From CAYGVX01 sp964395545 (GTDB taxonomy: Archaea; Thermoproteota; Bathyarchaeia; Bathyarchaeales; SOJC01), in contig CAYNAW010000014.1 in the NCBI GenBank assembly GCA_964395545.1, forward strand, positions 1 through 30,412: DNA of 30,412 bases, written 5' to 3'. The notes beneath the pieces were generated by a model. That model was given only the letters and a program-made list of their open reading frames with translations. It was not told where the DNA came from and did no database searches. The translations under genes were made by a program, and so were the position numbers. How positions within the stretch are numbered: position 1 is the first letter of the stretch; each line of letters starts with the position of its first letter. This document shows, in pieces, positions 21,889-29,567 of the stretch.

Positions 21889-22597
21889 TTTCTTTTTCAC
21901 CTTTCTCTTGTTTCTCTTTTTCTTTTTTCAACATCTCTGTTACGCGATCTGTTAGGCCGCTCGTGTGGGATTCGTCCTCTATTTTGTGGATTGCCATCAC
22001 GGCGAGTCTTTCGTCTTCTGGGCTTTTGCCTCGTATGAGTGCCAGCCCGTTCTGGCCCAGGATGATCTGGCAGTTTGTCTCTTGTTTTATCATGCTTATC
22101 ATGGAGCCTTTTCTGCCTATCATACGCGGGATTTTTGTGGGGGTGACTTTGACGATCTGACCCTGTGTGATTTTTCCGAGACCGGGTTCTCGGATTGAGA
22201 GGAGTGGGTCGCGTGTTCTGTCGTAGGAGATGATTTTGGCTATTATGAGGTCTCCGACGTCGAAGATAGATGATAGTTCGTCTTTTTGTGGGTGGAATGA
22301 CCGTTCCATAACGTCCGAGGCTCGCAGCATGGCAGGGTAGGGCGCGTTGATGTCTAATAGCCACCCTCCCATAGTGATGTCTGTGACTTTGCCTATGATG
22401 GTGTCTCCGATGTTTGGTAAGTAGAAGGCTTTGAGGGCGACGACGCTTACTCGGTGTTCGTCGTACTCTACTAGTCCTACTCGAGTGGCGTAGAGCTTGT
22501 TGTCTTCTTTGAACGTGTTCTCGCCGGCTGCGTAGTTGCCTTCTGCTAGCAAGTCGCCGGGAGTGACAAGCTGTCGTCTCTCGTAAAACATGGGCAT
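21881..22597 (-). CDS. rrp4: Exosome RNA-binding cap subunit Rrp4
   Basis: 238 residues with the three expected parts: an N-terminal domain (VTPGDLLAEGNYAAGENTF), an S1 RNA-binding barrel (about 60-135, including IGDTIIGKVTDITMGGWLLD) and a KH domain (about 140-200, with IPRMIGRKGSMISMIKQET as the GxxG loop). It forms the trimeric cap that feeds RNA to the Rrp41/Rrp42 ring. The C-terminal 25 residues are lysine- and glutamate-rich and probably flexible. A GGTGAT ribosome-binding site precedes the ATG. It follows SBDS by about 37 bases. Confidence 0.97.
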   Translation of the reverse strand: MPMFYERRQLVTPGDLLAEGNYAAGENTFKEDNKLYATRVGLVEYDEHRVSVVALKAFYLPNIGDTIIGKVTDITMGGWLLDINAPYPAMLRASDVMERSFHPQKDELSSIFDVGDLIIAKIISYDRTRDPLLSIREPGLGKITQGQIVKVTPTKIPRMIGRKGSMISMIKQETNCQIILGQNGLALIRGKSPEDERLAVMAIHKIEDESHTSGLTDRVTEMLKKEKEKQEKGEKENA

Positions 22598-22634
22598 TTT
22601 CTTTTATCACCAACCTTTCTCTTTCATAGGATTC

Positions 22635-23321
22635 TTACAGTTTTTTCGCTTCTGCGGTTCCCCTAGTTAGTTCTCCGAGTTTTTCCAGAAAGGGTCCGTA
22701 GAGACCTGCTGGCATCTCGATTATGGAGAACCATGAGCCGTCTGCGCGCCACTCTTCACGCTTTATGGTGCCATACCCTTTCGCAGTTCCGTAGGCTTTG
22801 GCGGCGTATTCGGGTGGGATTCGCACTTGGACTTGTATCTGTTCAGTTTTGATGGGAAGAATCGGTCGGAGCAGTTTGATTATGTCTTTCGCCTGTTCTT
22901 CGACGTTCTTGAAGGGGTCTATCGGATAGTGGATGTGTTCCATTGCCTGTTCTATGCGTATAGGGGGGTGTGGCAGGTTTGTCTTCGGGTCGACAGCTTG
23001 ACGGGCTATGAACGCGATTATTTGTTTCCGCTTCTCAGCCGTCAGCTGCCTTCGCTGATCCGTTGTAAGCTGGAGTATTCCCTTTTTCAGGATGGTCTCA
23101 GCAATTTTCAGCGCGTCAGTGGTGGTGAATACGGCTTTGAGTTTTTCTTCGCCTGCCTTGGTTCCCTTGTTCGCGTCCGTGAATATTGTGTCAGTCACGA
23201 GGACTTCCGAGAGAGGTGTAGGCTTGCCAGTGGTGTAGTTAAGGGCAGGTTGCGGTTTGACTAGGACTTCGAAGTGTTCACCGTCGCGGGTTATGCGCGC
23301 AACGGTGTATCGCTCGCTCAT
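22635..23321 (-). CDS. sbds: Ribosome maturation protein SBDS (Sdo1)
   Basis: 228 residues, the archaeal homologue of the Shwachman-Bodian-Diamond protein, which with an EF-G-like GTPase releases eIF6/aIF6 from the 50S subunit in eukaryotes. The N-terminal FYSH domain (YTVARITRDGEHFEVLV, SEVLVTDTIFTDANKGTKA) is followed by a helical domain with TTDQRRQLTAEKRKQIIAFI and DPKTNLPHPP, then a C-terminal ferredoxin-like domain. All landmarks of the family are present. It sits between psmA (15 bases upstream) and rrp4 in the conserved string. Confidence 0.97.
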   Translation of the reverse strand: MSERYTVARITRDGEHFEVLVKPQPALNYTTGKPTPLSEVLVTDTIFTDANKGTKAGEEKLKAVFTTTDALKIAETILKKGILQLTTDQRRQLTAEKRKQIIAFIARQAVDPKTNLPHPPIRIEQAMEHIHYPIDPFKNVEEQAKDIIKLLRPILPIKTEQIQVQVRIPPEYAAKAYGTAKGYGTIKREEWRADGSWFSIIEMPAGLYGPFLEKLGELTRGTAEAKKL

Positions 23322-23336
23322 TTAGTGTTTCACTCT

Positions 23337-24059
23337 TCACTCTATAGCCTTCATGTACTTCTCGACTTCTTCGTCTGCCATAAGTCGATAAGTCTTTGTC
23401 GGTGCAGGTATCGTGGCTATTTTCACTCTGAGCTGTTCATCTCTGGCTTGAAGTGCTTTTTTCAAGCATTTTATGCACAGTTTGGTTGCTTCTTCCAGGT
23501 CTAAGTCTTCTCGGTAGTCGGTCTTCAGAATGCCCTCGACCGTCTCTTTTCCTACGCCGACGGCGATTGCCCTGTATGCTCTGTAGGTTCCGCTGGGGTC
23601 TGTGGAGAAGAGGCGGGGGCCTATCTTATCAACGCCTCCGAATACTATGGAAACTCCAAAGGGACGTACTCCAGCATGCTGCGTGTAGAGCTGCTTGATA
23701 TCGCCTATGCGTTTCGAGATTATCTCGACGTCCACTGGCTCGTCGTACATCAGCCTGTTGCTCTGGCAGTACACTCGTGCTTGGTCGATCAATATACGGG
23801 CGTCAGAGCCTAGACCAACCACAGCTGCGCCTATGTGTGTGTCTACGGGAAAGAGTTTCCATGTGAAATTCGGGTCTTGCAGTTCAGATTCAAGCTTCTC
23901 TTCTGCGCCTAAAACTATGCCTTCAGGGCAGGCTATACCCAGTATGGTTGCTCCTCGGTTCACAGTTTCGAGGGCGTATTCTACTTGAAACAAGCGGCCG
24001 TCTGGAGAGAACACTGTGATAGCTCGGTCGTATGCTCCTGGGGCCGCAAATATAGACAA
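23337..24059 (-). CDS. psmA: Proteasome subunit alpha
   Basis: 240 residues forming the outer rings of the 20S core, which gate substrate entry. The N-terminal signature AYDRAITVFSPDGRLFQVEYALE is diagnostic for alpha subunits; it continues VNRGATILGIACPEGIVLGAEEK, LGSDARILIDQARVYCQ and RPFGVSIVFGG. The TTG start at 24059 is supported by a good GAGGTGA ribosome-binding site eight to ten bases ahead and by a family-typical N-terminus. It is the first gene of the minus-strand operon through eL43, with a TATA-like TTTTTAGTA (24115-24123) about 55 bases upstream. Confidence 0.97.
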   Translation of the reverse strand: MSIFAAPGAYDRAITVFSPDGRLFQVEYALETVNRGATILGIACPEGIVLGAEEKLESELQDPNFTWKLFPVDTHIGAAVVGLGSDARILIDQARVYCQSNRLMYDEPVDVEIISKRIGDIKQLYTQHAGVRPFGVSIVFGGVDKIGPRLFSTDPSGTYRAYRAIAVGVGKETVEGILKTDYREDLDLEEATKLCIKCLKKALQARDEQLRVKIATIPAPTKTYRLMADEEVEKYMKAIE

Positions 24060-24114
24060 CTACATTTCACCTCACGCAGACGATACTCTTTGCTTGACAA
24101 CATTCAGCATGCTA

Positions 24115-24123
24115 TACTAAAAA
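24115..24123 (-). promoter_or_regulatory. Promoter element of the proteasome-exosome operon
   Basis: TTTTTAGTA on the minus strand, a TATA-like box that would start transcription near 24090, leaving a leader of about 30 bases with the GAGGTGA ribosome-binding site. Confidence 0.5.
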
Positions 24124-24250
24124 CCTTTTCGTATAATCCCATCTGGTGCCTAGCGTTCGAAGAATGACCATTAGATACGTTTTGCAGCTTCTCTCGTGAA
24201 GGATAAGGCTTATTTCGCGTTTCCAACGCTTCTATGGTGGGTGCTGCGTT

Positions 24251-25288
24251 TTGGGCGTCAACCTTAAGGACCTGGTGCCGAAGACTCAAGTACGCTTGCA
24301 GAATCTCGCGGGCAAATCTGTAGCCATCGACGCCTACAACGCGCTCTATCAGTTCCTCGCCATCATCCGCCAGCCCGACGGCACCCCGCTTAAAGACACT
24401 AGCGGCAGGGTCACTAGCCACCTCAGCGGCTTGCTTTACCGCACCTCAAACCTCGTCGAGATGGGCATTCGAGTGGCTTACGTCTTCGACGGTATCCCTC
24501 CAGCCCTGAAAGAAATCGAGATCAAGCGTAGGGCGAAGACCAAAGAGGAAGCCACGGTGAAATATGAGAAGGCCTTGGCAGAGGGCAAAGTGGAAGAAGC
24601 TCGGACCTACGCTCAAGCCACGTCTCGGTTGAAGGATTACATGGAAGACGACGGCAAACGCCTGCTGACCCTCATGGGTATCCCTTGGGTTCAGGCGCCG
24701 AGTGAGGGAGAAGCCCAAGCCGCCTACATCAACAGGATGGGAGTAACGAATTTCTGCGCCAGCCAAGACTATGACAGTCTCCTCTTCGGCGCGCCCCTGC
24801 TCATTCGAAACTTGACGATAAGTGGGAGACGAAAGCTCCCGAATAAACCCGTCTACGTCGACGTAGTCCCCGAAACCGTCGAGCTAGACAAGGTTCTAAC
24901 CGAGCTGGGCATCACCCACGAACAGCTGGTGGACATAGGCATCCTCGTAGGTACCGACTACAACCCCGAAGGCGTCAAGGGCATCGGACCCAAAACCGCC
25001 TTGAAACTCGTTAAAGAACACGGCAGCTTGGAAAAAACGCTGCAAACTGAGTTAAAAAACATCGAATTTCCGGCCGACCCTCAACGAGTAAGAGACATTT
25101 TCCTGCACCCAAACGTGACGGATGCCTACACCCTGACATGGCAGAAACCCGACGTGGAAGGTGTCGTGGGCTTCCTCTGTCGCGAACGTGACTTCACAGA
25201 AGACCGCGTCAGAAAGGCCCTCGAGAAGATGAGCAAGGGCATCACAGAAGAGAAAGCCAAGACCACTCTGGACGCATTCTTTGGATAA
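24251..25288 (+). CDS. fen1: Flap endonuclease 1
   Basis: 345 residues, a structure-specific nuclease that removes 5' flaps in Okazaki fragment maturation and repair. N-domain: MGVNLKDLVP and IDAYNALYQFL (Asp27). Catalytic acids are also seen in YVFDGIPPALK, APSEGEAQAAYI, ASQDYDSLLFG and GTDYNPEGVKGIGPKTALKLV (also the helix-hairpin-helix). The C-terminal TTLDAFFG is a PCNA-interacting box without the usual leading Gln. The TTG at 24251 gives exactly the standard N-terminus. A TATA-like GGCTTATTTC at 24207-24216 stands upstream. The gene is divergent from psmA and ends eight bases from convergent pcm. Confidence 0.97.
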   Translation: MGVNLKDLVPKTQVRLQNLAGKSVAIDAYNALYQFLAIIRQPDGTPLKDTSGRVTSHLSGLLYRTSNLVEMGIRVAYVFDGIPPALKEIEIKRRAKTKEEATVKYEKALAEGKVEEARTYAQATSRLKDYMEDDGKRLLTLMGIPWVQAPSEGEAQAAYINRMGVTNFCASQDYDSLLFGAPLLIRNLTISGRRKLPNKPVYVDVVPETVELDKVLTELGITHEQLVDIGILVGTDYNPEGVKGIGPKTALKLVKEHGSLEKTLQTELKNIEFPADPQRVRDIFLHPNVTDAYTLTWQKPDVEGVVGFLCRERDFTEDRVRKALEKMSKGITEEKAKTTLDAFFG

Positions 25289-25296
25289 GGCACTCG

Positions 25297-25992
25297 TCAG
25301 CTTTCTTGACCGAACCGTCCAGTGAGAGGCACGAATGCCACGCCGCCCAAATTTTCCCTGCTTAGACAGCCATCGGCGCCTTTGCGAACGCGAATCAGCG
25401 ATTGGAACAGCGCGACGTTCCCCACTGGAATGACCAGGGCGCCGCCGATCCTAAGCTGCTCCAACAGAGGCGGAGGAACGTCTGGAGCGGCTGCAGTCAC
25501 GAGAACACGGTCATACGGGCTCTGGTCCGGGTGGCCCAAAGAGCCGTCTGCGTGAATCACCGTCACTCGGTCACCGAATCCGTGGTGAATAATGTTCTCT
25601 CTGGCATTCTGCGCTAGCTCTGCCACGATCTCAACTGTGTAGACATGCCCACGCTCCGACCGAGAAGCCTCCTTAGGGGCCACGATCTCCGCGATAGTGG
25701 CAGAGTGCCATCCGCAGCCCGCCCCCACCTCCAAGACGCGGTGGCCCAACTCCAGCTCCAAAGCCTCATTCATGATCGCCACCATGTGGGGCGCACTGAC
25801 GGTCTGTCCCTTGCCGATAGGTAAGGGCGCATCTACTGACGCATATTCGACGGAGCGTTCCGGCAAGAATAGCGCCCGGGGCACTTGCTTCATGGCTCGG
25901 ATGATGTTCGGGGAGCGGAGAACCCCTTCTCTGACGAGGTTGTGCACAAGTTGTTCCCACGAGGCTGTTTCTCGCTTCATCTCCGGCTTCAC
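25297..25992 (-). CDS. pcm: Protein-L-isoaspartate O-methyltransferase
   Basis: 231 residues from GTG 25992 (ATG 25980 is an alternative, four residues shorter). The enzyme methylates isoaspartyl residues with SAM so that damaged proteins can return to normal aspartate. The substrate-binding GKGQTVSAPHMVAIM, SAM motif I VLEVGAGCGWHSATIAEIV, the HADGSLGHPDQSPYDRVLVTA region and the late PVGN are all typical. It is slightly extended between motif I and II (PKEASRSERG). It is convergent with FEN1 and about 70 bases downstream of glmS on the same strand. Confidence 0.95.
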   Translation of the reverse strand: MKPEMKRETASWEQLVHNLVREGVLRSPNIIRAMKQVPRALFLPERSVEYASVDAPLPIGKGQTVSAPHMVAIMNEALELELGHRVLEVGAGCGWHSATIAEIVAPKEASRSERGHVYTVEIVAELAQNARENIIHHGFGDRVTVIHADGSLGHPDQSPYDRVLVTAAAPDVPPPLLEQLRIGGALVIPVGNVALFQSLIRVRKGADGCLSRENLGGVAFVPLTGRFGQES

Positions 25993-26062
25993 ACCGAAGA
26001 ATGAGTGTGCAGGGTTGCTTAAGAACTTACGAGTAGAGGAGAGGGCAAATAGGGTTTCGAGG

Positions 26063-27922
26063 CTATTTGACGGTGACTGATTTGGCTAGGTTGCGGGGCA
26101 TGTCGGGGTCGCATCCACGTTCAAGAGCCACGTAGTAAGCGAAGAGTTGGAGAGGCACCACGTATGGTATGGGCGACAGCACCTCGGGAATTCCCGCCGT
26201 GATTTCAACATAATCATCCGCCAAGCTGATTATCTCCTTGTCACCCTCTTCGCACACGACGATGACCGACGCTCCTCGAGCCTTCATCTCCATGATGTTC
26301 CCTATCAGTGTCTTCCGCGTTCCGTCTGGGGGACAGATGAAAACCACTGGGAACCCTGGCTCTATCAGGCTTATCGGTCCATGCTTGCTCTCGCCCGCGG
26401 GAAACGCGATGGACGGTACGTAGGCGATTTCCATCAGCTTCAAGCGTCCTTCCAGTGCTGTGGCGTAGCTTATTCCCCTGCCTAGGAAGAAGAAGCACGG
26501 TTTGTCTTTGTATTTCTTCGCCAGCGCTCTCAGTTTGTTCTCCTGTGTCTCGACTATCTTGTTCACGATATCTGGGATTTTGGCAATCTTGTCGTCCAGC
26601 AGGTCAATCTCGTCTTGCGAAACTTTCCCACGTTTCTTTGCAAGTCGTATCGCCAGCTGTGAAAGGACTGAGAGTTGGGACGTGAAGGTTTTCGTTGCTG
26701 CTACGCCTATCTCCGGACCAGACTGTTGGACAACGTAGACTCGGGACACACGTGTCAGTGTGGAGCCCACAGCGTTGGTTAAGCCGAGGATGGTGGCTGC
26801 TCTCTGTCGGGCAGTTTCCACCGCGGCTAACGTGTCCGCAGTCTCGCCAGATTGACTGACAGCAAGAATCGTGCTGTCGATGCTTACCGACTTGCCATGT
26901 TGTTCTGGAAATTCCGAGGCGATGACTGGATGGGTGGCCAGGAAGGACAGCTTCGAGAACATGTAAGAAGCCGCCAGACAAGCATGGTACGAGGTGCCGC
27001 AGGCCACCATGATGACTTCTTGCGACCTGTCCAAGAACGTGGTCAGCAGTTCCAGATACTTGTCCTGCATCCTCAGCGTGTCACGGAGGCATCGGGGCTG
27101 CTCGTGAATCTCCTTCAGCATGAAATGCGAGAAACCCTGTTTCTCCGCCATCTCAGGCGTCCAGTCGACTACCTTAGGCTTGCGTGTCACTGCACTGCCA
27201 TCATCTATTTTCTTGATCTCGAAGGCTTCACTGCTCAGAATCACCAGTTCACCGTTTTCAACGTAGACCACCTTGTTTGTCAAAGGGAGGAAGGCGGGGA
27301 TGTCTGAAGCGAAGTAGACTGCCTTGTCGGACAGGCCCAGAACTAGAGGGCTCTCGTTCCGTGCGCAGATTATCTTGTCGGGTTCGTCTGAAGTTATGGC
27401 TGCTATGGCGTATGAGCCTTGAAGACGCCTAACGGCGTCGGTTACTGCGTTCTCGAAATTCGAAGAGCCACCGGCAGTGTCTGAATTGAGATCTCTTGTC
27501 TTAAGGTTCTCTTCAATCAGGTGGGCTATCACCTCTGTGTCAGTCTTTGACTTGAACGTGTGGCCCCTGTCTTCCAACTCTTTCTTGAGCTCAGCAAAAT
27601 TCTCGATTATGCCGTTATGAACTACGGCTATTCTGGGCGGATCTGAACAGTCGAAGTGTGGGTGAGCGTTGACTTGAGAAGGTGCTCCGTGTGTAGCCCA
27701 GCGGGTGTGACCGATGCCTACCCTTCCACGTAAATCGTCGAGGTTTCGCATAGAGTGGACCTCGTCGATTTTTCCTACATCTTTCTTCACAGTGATCCTG
27801 CCGCCGTCTAGCGTTGCCTCGCCCACCGAGTCATAGCCTCGATATTCGAGTCGCTTCAAGGCTGCGTGGATGGTCGACGCGATGTCGCCGCTCTTAAGCA
27901 TGCCTCCGAATATTCCGCACAT
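26063..27922 (-). CDS. glmS: Glutamine--fructose-6-phosphate aminotransferase (isomerizing)
   Basis: 619 residues. It makes glucosamine 6-phosphate, the precursor of UDP-GlcNAc used for glycans of archaeal surface proteins. The N-terminal glutaminase domain starts MCGIFGG with the catalytic Cys2, and shows EYRGYDSVG, GIGHTRWATHG and HPHFDCS. Two SIS domains follow from about residue 285, with VACGTSYHACLAASYMF, SQSGETADTLAAVE, and the late GRGISYATALEGRLKLMEI and FPAGESKHGPISLI; it ends RNLAKSVTVK. All catalytic features appear intact. The gene is divergent from an HTH regulator; an inverted repeat (27973-27992) overlaps its promoter region, so control there is likely. Confidence 0.97.
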   Translation of the reverse strand: MCGIFGGMLKSGDIASTIHAALKRLEYRGYDSVGEATLDGGRITVKKDVGKIDEVHSMRNLDDLRGRVGIGHTRWATHGAPSQVNAHPHFDCSDPPRIAVVHNGIIENFAELKKELEDRGHTFKSKTDTEVIAHLIEENLKTRDLNSDTAGGSSNFENAVTDAVRRLQGSYAIAAITSDEPDKIICARNESPLVLGLSDKAVYFASDIPAFLPLTNKVVYVENGELVILSSEAFEIKKIDDGSAVTRKPKVVDWTPEMAEKQGFSHFMLKEIHEQPRCLRDTLRMQDKYLELLTTFLDRSQEVIMVACGTSYHACLAASYMFSKLSFLATHPVIASEFPEQHGKSVSIDSTILAVSQSGETADTLAAVETARQRAATILGLTNAVGSTLTRVSRVYVVQQSGPEIGVAATKTFTSQLSVLSQLAIRLAKKRGKVSQDEIDLLDDKIAKIPDIVNKIVETQENKLRALAKKYKDKPCFFFLGRGISYATALEGRLKLMEIAYVPSIAFPAGESKHGPISLIEPGFPVVFICPPDGTRKTLIGNIMEMKARGASVIVVCEEGDKEIISLADDYVEITAGIPEVLSPIPYVVPLQLFAYYVALERGCDPDMPRNLAKSVTVK

Positions 27923-27972
27923 ATCGGTTCTTCCTCATCTGGCTCTGACGAATTACCTTTAATCATGCTTTA

Positions 27973-27992
27973 ATAGACCGAGGGCGGTCTAT
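27973..27992. promoter_or_regulatory. Perfect 8-bp inverted repeat in the glmS/regulator spacer (candidate operator)
   Basis: ATAGACCG (27973-27980) and CGGTCTAT (27985-27992) flank AGGG. One end borders an ATTAAAGC stretch that could be the glmS TATA box on the minus strand, and the other forms CTATAAGG, a possible TATA box for the plus-strand regulator. A protein bound here could affect both promoters. Confidence 0.6.
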
Positions 27993-27995
27993 AAG

Positions 27996-28012
27996 GGTTT
28001 TTAGGAAAAACC
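27996..28012. promoter_or_regulatory. Second inverted repeat in the glmS/regulator spacer
   Basis: GGTTTTT (27996-28002) and AAAAACC (28006-28012) around AGG, three bases after the first inverted repeat. There is no gene end nearby for which it could be a terminator, so it may be part of a compound control region. Confidence 0.4.
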
Positions 28013-28076
28013 TTTCGATTTTACAAGCATTTCTTTAGGAGGTGCCCATACGGTCAGGTGTGCTGGCGGCATACCA

Positions 28077-28094
28077 TTATAAAAATATTTATAA
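28077..28094 (+). promoter_or_regulatory. Double TATA-like AT palindrome ahead of the HTH regulator
   Basis: TTATAAA (28077-28083) and TTTATAA (28088-28094) are exact reverse complements around AATA. Either could act as a TATA box; transcription would begin about 28105-28120, just before TTG 28124. A perfect ribosome-binding motif AGGAGGTG at 28037-28044 lies upstream of this box, leaving open a second start at GTG 28058. Confidence 0.5.
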
Positions 28095-28123
28095 AGGAAG
28101 AGGGGTATGCTCAGACGAAGACC

Positions 28124-29086
28124 TTGGAAAGAAAACTCCTAGTCAACGAAGATGGGAAACTGCGGGAAACCAAAGAGATCATCATCTACCATCACCCTGA
28201 GAAACTGAAGCCTGTGTTAAACAAGCTCACTTGGCAGATACTCCTCCTGCTCAGCGAAAAAGAGATGTATCCCATGGAAATTGCCAAGAAACTGCACATC
28301 CACGAGCAGAAGGTCTACTACCACATAAGGAAGCTTGCACAGGCAAACGCGATAAGAAAGACGAGGGACGAGGAAAGAAAGGGGGCAATCGCGAAATACT
28401 ACCGAGCTGAATTCCCCGCCTTCGGCGTCGAACTGCCCTTCGGCGGACAGAGGCAGAAGAGGACCTCGTATTCGTTCATCAATGCTAGACTGCGACGATT
28501 CCTGAGTCCCGTGTTGAGGGAAGGGTCTTTCGAGGGAAAAATCGTGGTAGGTAGCCCTGACCCGCATGGGCCTTTCAAGACGAGCGCCCGAGACGGGCAC
28601 TATGCATCGTATCTCACCTTTTTCCTCGGACAGTATGCTGAGCTCCCCGGCGAGTTCGCCATAAAGCTGGACGTCGATGTGAAAGCTGAGAAAGAGGAGG
28701 GGAACAACCTCATCTTGGTAGGCGGACCGGGCACGAACCTTCTCACTCAAGAAGTCAACGATCACCTTCCGATAAGGTTTGAGATGACGGCCTCGGAGCA
28801 CGGCTTCCTCTTGGGCGGTCTTGTGTCCGCGAAAACCGGGAACGTTTATACTGCTGACACGGTCGGTCTCATCGCGAAGATCGTGAATCCGTGGAGCAGC
28901 AAAAAACGGATCATCGTTTTTGCGGGCAACAAAGCAGTGGGCACGAAGGCATGCGTGTTGGCTCTGGCAAAGTTCTGGAAACAGGCGCTAAAGCACTATC
29001 AGGATGATGGCAGCTTCGCCACGGTTATTCAAGGCTTCGACTTGGACGGCGACGGAAAGGTGGACTCGATAGAAGTACTCGAGTGA
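28124..29086 (+). CDS. ArsR-like winged-helix regulator with S-layer-like C-terminal domain and EF-hand-like end
   Basis: 320 residues from TTG 28124; an in-frame GTG 28058 would add 22 residues that read through the TATA-like palindrome. Residues about 20-90 are a winged-helix domain: LTWQILLLLSEKEMYPMEIAKKL, then IHEQKVYYHIRKLAQANAIRK. The rest resembles, from memory, the C-terminal domain of archaeal S-layer-type proteins, with VVGSPDPHGPFKTSARDGHYA and LILVGGPGTNLLTQEVN. The extreme end, FDLDGDGKVDSIEVLE, contains a 12-residue loop fitting the EF-hand calcium pattern. No signal peptide or membrane segment is seen, so it is cytoplasmic. It is divergent from glmS, with palindromes between, and is followed by a GNAT gene after 13 bases. 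Confidence 0.82.
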   Translation: MERKLLVNEDGKLRETKEIIIYHHPEKLKPVLNKLTWQILLLLSEKEMYPMEIAKKLHIHEQKVYYHIRKLAQANAIRKTRDEERKGAIAKYYRAEFPAFGVELPFGGQRQKRTSYSFINARLRRFLSPVLREGSFEGKIVVGSPDPHGPFKTSARDGHYASYLTFFLGQYAELPGEFAIKLDVDVKAEKEEGNNLILVGGPGTNLLTQEVNDHLPIRFEMTASEHGFLLGGLVSAKTGNVYTADTVGLIAKIVNPWSSKKRIIVFAGNKAVGTKACVLALAKFWKQALKHYQDDGSFATVIQGFDLDGDGKVDSIEVLE

Positions 29087-29099
29087 AGGGCGAAGGGCC

Positions 29100-29567
29100 A
29101 TGACGGAAATAGTCGTCAGACGAATGCGGAAAGCAGACCTGCCGGTTGTATCTGAGCTATCGATGTTGGCGAACCCTCACGCCGAGAAGGCAAAGTACAG
29201 GACACATCTGGAAGAGGAATTAAGAGGTAACCCTGGGATGGCATTCGTAGCAGTTGAGGATGCGAAAGTTGTGGGTTACGTTATGGGCGCCGTTCATGGA
29301 AGCTATGCCGTCCTGGAAGACATCGCTGTGGACGAGGCGCATCAGCACAGGGGAATTGGGACCATGCTTCTCGAAGCCGAGCTGAAAGCCTCGAAATCTG
29401 CTGCCTCGAAAATCATCGTGGCCCAAGTTCACTACAAATGTGCCTCCGCCATTCCCTTCTACTACGATCACGGGTTCCGAATTTCAGGCGTGTGCCGCAA
29501 CTTCTTCGGCTTAGGCCACGACGCCGTAATACTTGAACTCCTCCTTTCGAAGACGGGGCTGACATGA
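29100..29567 (+). CDS. GNAT family N-acetyltransferase
   Basis: 155 residues of one GNAT domain. The N-terminal VRRMRKADLPVVSEL is typical, followed by FVAVEDAKVVGYVMG and the acetyl-CoA-binding motif A AVDEAHQHRGIGTMLLEAEL (about residues 78-97, with HRGIG as the pyrophosphate loop). AIPFYYDHGFRISG is the late FY-x-x-GF motif. It may acetylate a protein N-terminus or a small amine; RimI-like membership is plausible but not proven. It is co-transcribed with the upstream regulator (13-base gap) and overlaps the DUF371 gene by four bases (ATGA). Confidence 0.9.
   Translation: MTEIVVRRMRKADLPVVSELSMLANPHAEKAKYRTHLEEELRGNPGMAFVAVEDAKVVGYVMGAVHGSYAVLEDIAVDEAHQHRGIGTMLLEAELKASKSAASKIIVAQVHYKCASAIPFYYDHGFRISGVCRNFFGLGHDAVILELLLSKTGLT

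Noticed and set aside
21897..22613. 238-codon minus-strand frame over rrp4
   Set aside because: Arg/His-rich shadow of the rrp4 gene in a shifted frame.
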